9,626 bases of DNA, from contig JANYDV010000247.1 in assembly GCA_025363505.1 (NCBI GenBank), positions 1-9,626 on the forward strand. The letters are read 5' to 3'. Of this stretch, positions 5,889 to 9,626 are shown piece after piece. Both the position numbers and the translations under genes were made by a program. Numbering within the stretch: position 1 is the first letter of the stretch; every line of letters begins with the position of its first letter. Origin of the DNA: Bacteroidota bacterium (GTDB taxonomy: Bacteria; Bacteroidota; Ignavibacteria; Palsa-1295). A model generated the notes under the pieces. It searched no databases, was not told the DNA's origin, and saw only the letters and a list, made by a program, of their open reading frames with translations.

Positions 5889-8504
5889 ATGGCATATCCG
5901 TTTAAGAATATCGAGTCGAAGTGGCAAAACAAATGGCGTGAGCAAGACATTTATCGAGTTGCAACAGACCCATCGTTACCCAAATACTATGTAATGTCAA
6001 TGCTTCCATATCCGTCGGGAGCAGGCTTACATATGGGGCATCCGATTGGCTATACTGCGAGCGATATTGTGGCTCGATATAAGCGTATGAGTGGATTTAA
6101 TGTATTGCACCCGATGGGTTGGGATGCGTTTGGACTTCCAGCAGAGCAATATGCCGTAAAAAACAAGAAACATCCGAATGATACAACGGTAGAGAACGTC
6201 AAGAATTTTCGACGTCAGTTGGATATGCTCGGTTACTCCTATGATTGGAGTCGTGAGATTAATACAACCGATCCAAGTTATTTCAAATGGACGCAATGGA
6301 TTTTCCTGAAGATCTATAATTCGTATTATGATGTAAAAGTTGGTCATGCAAGACCGATAGATGACCTAATTACGCATTTTGAAAAACATGGTTCATCATT
6401 GGTCCCCGCAATGTTGCCGAAAGATTTTAAGACATTTAGCTCGCTTGAGTGGCAACATGCGTCCGAAAAACACAAAGCTGATATTCTTTCAGGTTTTCGT
6501 CTTGCCTATCTTTCTGATGCACCGGTAAATTGGTGTCCTGAACTCGGGACTGTGCTTGCAAACGAAGAAGTTGCCGAGCAAGAAGAAAAAGGATTTACTG
6601 TGGTTCGACGAAATATGCGCCAGTGGATGCTTCGTATCACCGCTTATGCCGAACGGTTGATTGCCGATCTAAATGAACTTGATTGGCCGCATCATACAAT
6701 CGAACAACAACGTAACTGGATAGGCAAGAGCACCGGTGCTGAAGTTGATTTTGCAATTCAAAACAGCGACGAAAAAATTCGCATATACACAACTCGACCT
6801 GATACGATCTTCGGCGCAACATATATGGTGCTTTCGCCCGAGCATCCGCTTGTTGATAGCATCACAAGTGCCGAACATACATCGGAAGTTAAACTCTACA
6901 AGACACAAGCGGCAACGAAGAGCGAGCTTGAACGAACCGAACTTGCAAAAGAAAAAACCGGTGTATTTACGGGAGCGTATGCCATTAATCCTGCAACCCA
7001 AAAGCCTATTCCTATTTGGATAGCTGATTATGTATTGATCGGCTATGGCACGGGCGCAATTATGGCTGTGCCCGGGCATGATGAACGAGATCACGAGTTT
7101 GCAAAAACTTTTTCTTTACCTATCGTGCAAGTCGTTGAAGCTCTTGATGGAAGCATCATTGATATTGAAAAAAAGCCTTACACTGAAGAGGGTACTGTGA
7201 TTAATTCAGGATTTATTGACGGACTTCCGACAATAGAGGCAAAAGAAAAGATTACAAAACATTTTGTTGATCAAAATATTGGGCATCACGCAGTAAAATA
7301 CAAATTGCGCGATTGGCTTTTTTCGCGTCAACGTTATTGGGGCGAGCCATTCCCAATTATTTATATAAATGATGGTGATGGTGAATATGCTAAAGCCTTG
7401 ACCGAGACTTCTTTGCCGGTTACACTCCCGGTGGTTGAGTCCTACAGCCCAAGCGGAACAGGTGAGTCACCACTTTCGGTTATTTCTGATTGGGTGAATA
7501 CCACTGACCCCGAAACCGGAAAACCTGCGAAGCGCGAAACAAATACGATGCCACAATGGGCTGGTTCGTCGTGGTATTATTTACGCTATGCCGACCCGAA
7601 TAATGATACTGCCCCTTTTTCGAAAGAAAGTGATAAGTATTGGCAGCCGGTTGATCTTTATGTTGGCGGCAATGAACACGCGGTCACGCATTTATTGTAT
7701 TCTCGTTTTTGGCATAAGGTATTGTTCGATCACGGTATCGTCAGTCATAACGAGCCTTTCAAACGATTATTCCATCAAGGGATGTTGCTTGGCGAGAACG
7801 GCGCAAAGATGTCGAAGTCGCTTGGCAATGTCGTGAACCCCGACGATGTCGTCGAAGAATTTGGTGCCGATACATTGAGAATGTACTTGATGTTTCTCGG
7901 ACCTCTTGAACAAGGCGGACCATGGAATACGAAGGGTATTAGCGGTGTGCATCGCTTTCTAAATCGCTTGTGGCGTTTCGTTGCAAATGATGAAGGCGAT
8001 CCGACTTCAAGGGTGAAAGATGTGCCCCTATCAAAAGACTTAGAGCGTTTGATGCACCAAACGATCAAGAAAGTATCAGAAGATATTGAGGCACTTCGGT
8101 TGAACACAGCGATTAGTGCGATGATGATTTTAATGAACGAAGTGCCTTCCGGCGAACAAGAACCTGCGCCACGAGAAGCTGTCGAGACACTTGTCAAACT
8201 GGTTGCGCCATTCGCGCCACACATTTGCGAAGAAATCTGGTCAAGATTAGGGCATACTGATTCAATAGTGAATACATCTTTCCCTCGCTATGATCAAACC
8301 AAGATTATTGAAGATACTGCAACGATTGTTTTGCAAGTAAACGGAAAAGTTCGGGACAAACTTGAAGTGCCACGCGGTCTTTCGCGTGAAGAACTTGAAA
8401 AATATGCAACGGCAAGTGACCGCGTTCAAAAGTATATTGGTGAGTCATCAGTGAAGAAGATTATTGTTGTCCCTGATAAATTGGTGAATGTTGTTGTGGA
8501 GTAA
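5889..8504 (+). CDS. leuS: Leucyl-tRNA synthetase
   Basis: An 871-residue class I synthetase that charges tRNA-Leu. The start context (AYPFKNIESKWQNKW) is the conserved N-terminus, so ATG 5889 is right despite lacking a Shine-Dalgarno. The HIGH-type motif is H48-M-G-H51 within YPSGAGLHMGHP; KMSKS is at 640-644. The CP1 editing domain is present, with TRPDT at 302-306 and GTGAIMAVPGHDERD at 387-401 (conserved editing aspartates). The RETNTMPQWAGSSWYYLRY block and the C-terminal VNGKVRDKLEVP tRNA-binding domain are intact. An insertion at about 149-207 (ARPIDDLITHFEKHG followed by a Lys/His-rich stretch) is of the kind seen in Bacteroidota enzymes. By contrast, KMSKS follows HQGMLLGENGA directly, so there is no leucine-specific domain, as in the B. 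subtilis type. The 3' end overlaps the convergent octanoyltransferase gene. Cytoplasmic. Confidence 0.98.
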   Translation: MAYPFKNIESKWQNKWREQDIYRVATDPSLPKYYVMSMLPYPSGAGLHMGHPIGYTASDIVARYKRMSGFNVLHPMGWDAFGLPAEQYAVKNKKHPNDTTVENVKNFRRQLDMLGYSYDWSREINTTDPSYFKWTQWIFLKIYNSYYDVKVGHARPIDDLITHFEKHGSSLVPAMLPKDFKTFSSLEWQHASEKHKADILSGFRLAYLSDAPVNWCPELGTVLANEEVAEQEEKGFTVVRRNMRQWMLRITAYAERLIADLNELDWPHHTIEQQRNWIGKSTGAEVDFAIQNSDEKIRIYTTRPDTIFGATYMVLSPEHPLVDSITSAEHTSEVKLYKTQAATKSELERTELAKEKTGVFTGAYAINPATQKPIPIWIADYVLIGYGTGAIMAVPGHDERDHEFAKTFSLPIVQVVEALDGSIIDIEKKPYTEEGTVINSGFIDGLPTIEAKEKITKHFVDQNIGHHAVKYKLRDWLFSRQRYWGEPFPIIYINDGDGEYAKALTETSLPVTLPVVESYSPSGTGESPLSVISDWVNTTDPETGKPAKRETNTMPQWAGSSWYYLRYADPNNDTAPFSKESDKYWQPVDLYVGGNEHAVTHLLYSRFWHKVLFDHGIVSHNEPFKRLFHQGMLLGENGAKMSKSLGNVVNPDDVVEEFGADTLRMYLMFLGPLEQGGPWNTKGISGVHRFLNRLWRFVANDEGDPTSRVKDVPLSKDLERLMHQTIKKVSEDIEALRLNTAISAMMILMNEVPSGEQEPAPREAVETLVKLVAPFAPHICEEIWSRLGHTDSIVNTSFPRYDQTKIIEDTATIVLQVNGKVRDKLEVPRGLSREELEKYATASDRVQKYIGESSVKKIIVVPDKLVNVVVE

Positions 8505-9234
8505 CAGAGAAAGAAAGAGACTTTGAAATATCTTTAGGAAACACTAATCTGCCGCAAATTTCACTTATTGTGGCAGTCTCCTTCTCTAACATTGCTCTCA
8601 TTTCAAGTTTTTCTTCACTTGGGATATTCAAAAAATCAGGTAAATTCAAGTGCTCACCACCAAGCAGAATAGAGCCGTGTTGTAATACTGCATTCCCAAA
8701 TCGACGTTGTGCCGAGCCTACTACTTTCTTGCCGTTATAGGTGATCTCATAGCGAGCAGTACTTGTAAAGCAAGCAATGTTAGTGAGAGTGCCGGGTTTA
8801 TATGCTTCTCGAATGGATGGTGTTTTACTTGTTGATGTTAGTTCGAGTTTGTTGTCACAAAATGGTTGGAGTAATTCGAGAAGTGATTCAGCAATTTTAT
8901 TATGCACCGCATAGATGCCCTCACCAGGCTCGAAGCGCATTATAACTGCGTAGGTTAATTCTTCGGAATGATAGACAGCTCTGCCACCTGTCGGACGACG
9001 AATAATATCAACTCCGGCTTTTGCGCATGCATCTTTATTGATCGAAGTCTCATCCTGTTGGTAGCCCAGTGAAATGGCATAGGGTTTCCAGGAATAAAGT
9101 CTGAGAACATTCGGCGCATCGGGGTTGTCGCGGATGGTTTCGGCGCACTCAAGATCACGTGACATCTGATATGCCGCGTCTTTATCAAATGCTTCTTCAA
9201 AGAGCCAACTGCCTTTAGTAAAAATACTCATCAT
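8461..9234 (-). CDS. lipM: LipM/LipL-type octanoyltransferase (BPL/LplA/LipB family)
   Basis: With ATG 9234 the protein has 257 residues (ATG 9231, the next codon, is equally possible). The frame extends to a TTG at 9282, but that adds 16 residues unlike the family and reaches to within 9 bases of lptG. The family hallmark RRPTGGRAVYHSEELTY is at about 79-95. A cysteine near 155 (CFTSTARYEI) matches by order the acyl-accepting Cys of LipM/LipL, and K170 in NGKKVVGSAQRR is the conserved lysine of the fold, followed by LQHGSILL. LipM moves octanoyl from acyl carrier protein to GcvH in lipoyl biosynthesis, and LipL relays it to E2 subunits. Sequence alone does not settle LipM, LipL or a lipoate ligase; the Cys favours an octanoyltransferase. 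Its last 14 or so residues overlap the leuS 3' end (8461-8504). The lpd gene nearby uses the same cofactor. Confidence 0.85.
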   Translation of the reverse strand: MMSIFTKGSWLFEEAFDKDAAYQMSRDLECAETIRDNPDAPNVLRLYSWKPYAISLGYQQDETSINKDACAKAGVDIIRRPTGGRAVYHSEELTYAVIMRFEPGEGIYAVHNKIAESLLELLQPFCDNKLELTSTSKTPSIREAYKPGTLTNIACFTSTARYEITYNGKKVVGSAQRRFGNAVLQHGSILLGGEHLNLPDFLNIPSEEKLEMRAMLEKETATISEICGRLVFPKDISKSLSFSVTPQQHSPIYQGQQ

Positions 9235-9291
9235 CACAATAAACACTTTTCCGCACCGAAACGATACCAAACATTGTTGCAATTAAAGAGA
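9235..9291. promoter_or_regulatory. Divergent intergenic region lipM-like / lptG
   Basis: 57 bases between two divergent starts. The lptG side reads AATTAAAGAGA before ATG, with only a weak purine run; the other side has GGAAAAG about 12 bases before ATG 9234. Any promoters must overlap here or lie inside the opposing genes. No boxes could be assigned with confidence. Confidence 0.3.
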
Positions 9292-9626
9292 ATGAAATTG
9301 ATAGACCGTTATATTGTTAAGCAATTCCTGCTTGCCACTTTGGTGTCGCTGGCGGCTTTTATTGTGCTGTTTATTGCGATTGATATGATGGAAAAGCTTG
9401 ATAAGTTTATCGATCGAAAAGTGCCATTTATGATGGTCGTTGATTATTACGTCAATTTTACTCCGCAGATGATCTCCTTGGTTATGACCATTTTCCCGTC
9501 TTTACGGAAAATGATCACATTATCGAGGTCGGAGCATTCAAATGCAAGTTCGTCTTTCTTTAAGCCCATACCAATAAAGCCTTCCTTCTTATTTACATAT
9601 AACTTGGTATTGGCTATGGCAGATCG
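9292..9626 (+). CDS. lptG: LptF/LptG family LPS-export permease, 5' part, with foreign 3' end
   Basis: ATG 9292 begins MKLIDRYIVKQFLLATLVSL, followed by a first membrane segment (about 12-32) and EKLDKFIDRKVPF. This is the classic N-terminus of LptF/LptG, inner-membrane subunits of the LptBFG transporter that drives lipopolysaccharide to the outer membrane; the L-D-R-Y-I start favours LptG. Family resemblance holds to about residue 64 (PQMISLV, base 9483), where a second membrane segment should continue. Instead the frame becomes polar and Ser/Lys-rich (SRSEHSNASSSF), and bases 9477-9626 make perfect sense on the other strand as ParC/GyrA. So the frame stays open by chance, and only about 9292-9483 is genuine lptG. 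Divergent from the lipM-like gene. Confidence 0.75.
   Translation, partial: MKLIDRYIVKQFLLATLVSLAAFIVLFIAIDMMEKLDKFIDRKVPFMMVVDYYVNFTPQMISLVMTIFPSLRKMITLSRSEHSNASSSFFKPIPIKPSFLFTYNLVLAMAD
9477..9486. other. Junction between lptG and inverted parC fragment
   Basis: lptG similarity on the + strand and ParC similarity on the - strand meet here within about ten bases. Both readings can share CTTGGTTATG, so the join may have happened at a short microhomology. There is no intergenic DNA, repeat end, IS end or target duplication visible. Confidence 0.6.
9477..9626 (-). pseudogene. parC: Internal fragment of topoisomerase IV / gyrase subunit A (parC-like)
   Basis: Read from 9626 down to 9477 the minus strand gives 50 residues with no stop: RSAIANTKLYVNKKEGFIGM, then GLKKDELAFECSDLDNVIIF, then RKDGKMVITK. 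This matches from memory the region LYVN-x-x-EGFIG-x-x-LKKDE-x-x-x-x-CSD-x-D-x-(I/V)-I-(V/I)-F-x-KDGKM-x-x-TK of Bacteroidota topoisomerase IV/gyrase A subunits, in the middle of the protein near the start of the C-terminal domain. The expected continuation (V-x-x-K-x-F-x-GKDI) is absent; after ITK come EIICGVKLT and a stop, which is antisense of lptG. The fragment is therefore cut on its 3' side by the join near 9477-9490 and on its 5' side by the window end. It cannot make a functional subunit as it stands. Confidence 0.75.

Noticed and set aside
6669..7094. Minus-strand 141-codon frame inside leuS, and a similar 149-codon frame at 7775-8224
   Set aside because: Both lie wholly within highly conserved leuS sequence, are Cys/Arg/Ser-rich as typical of antisense frames, and have no recognisable features.
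9235..9282. TTG-initiated extension of the lipM-like gene
   Set aside because: The 16 extra residues (Cys/Phe-rich) do not resemble the family, TTG is a poor start, and it would leave only 9 bases before lptG; ATG 9234 or 9231 fits better.
9484..9626. A novel Ser-rich domain fused to LptG
   Set aside because: The same bases read on the minus strand give a clear ParC/GyrA segment, so the plus-strand sequence is an antisense shadow.
1..9626. Insertion sequences, CRISPR arrays, toxin-antitoxin or defence genes, tRNA/rRNA genes
   Set aside because: Reading both strands gave no transposase motifs, spaced repeats, tRNA-like cloverleaf or defence-associated domains; the genes present are housekeeping or envelope genes.

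Overview
The window looks like chromosomal DNA from a bacterium of the FCB group (Bacteroidota / Chlorobiota / Ignavibacteria-Kapabacteria side). This is an inference from several signs: a leucyl-tRNA synthetase carrying the extra N-terminal insertion familiar from Bacteroidota enzymes, a dihydrolipoyl dehydrogenase with the GGICTNWGCIPTK redox motif, a TonB-receptor-like outer-membrane barrel, a Bacteroidota-style ParC fragment, and start codons preceded by A/T-rich leaders rather than Shine-Dalgarno sequences. No mobile element, CRISPR array, tRNA or rRNA was seen.

Layout. 1-345 (-): N-terminal part of a Tat-exported Rieske-type protein, cut by the window edge. 434-2335 (-): plug-less outer-membrane beta-barrel with a TonB-receptor-like C-terminus, upstream of and in tandem with the Rieske gene. 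2417-2800 (+): small, very basic secreted protein, divergent from the barrel gene. 2812-2845: strong bidirectional terminator. 2864-4153 (-): four-domain ribosomal protein S1 family protein. 4239-5720 (-): dihydrolipoyl dehydrogenase, upstream of and in tandem with S1. 5889-8504 (+): leucyl-tRNA synthetase, divergent from lpd. 8461-9234 (-): LipM/LipL-type octanoyltransferase, convergent with leuS and overlapping its 3' end. 9292 onward (+): LptF/LptG permease start.

Most of the window is housekeeping: translation (S1, LeuRS), lipoyl cofactor attachment (LipM-like) and lipoyl recycling (Lpd), and lipopolysaccharide export (LptG). The left end (barrel, Rieske protein, basic secreted protein) is an envelope/periplasmic region whose role is not known.

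The most striking point is at the right end. The LptG frame stops resembling its family near 9483, and from there to 9626 the opposite strand encodes an unmistakable internal piece of topoisomerase IV/gyrase subunit A, with no intergenic space. This is most simply an inverted chimera (amplification or assembly artefact, possibly at a contig end), less likely a real inversion. A second oddity is that the Rieske protein lacks the expected second histidine ligand, although this sits within the last three codons of the window. I did not find a convincing new multi-gene system here.
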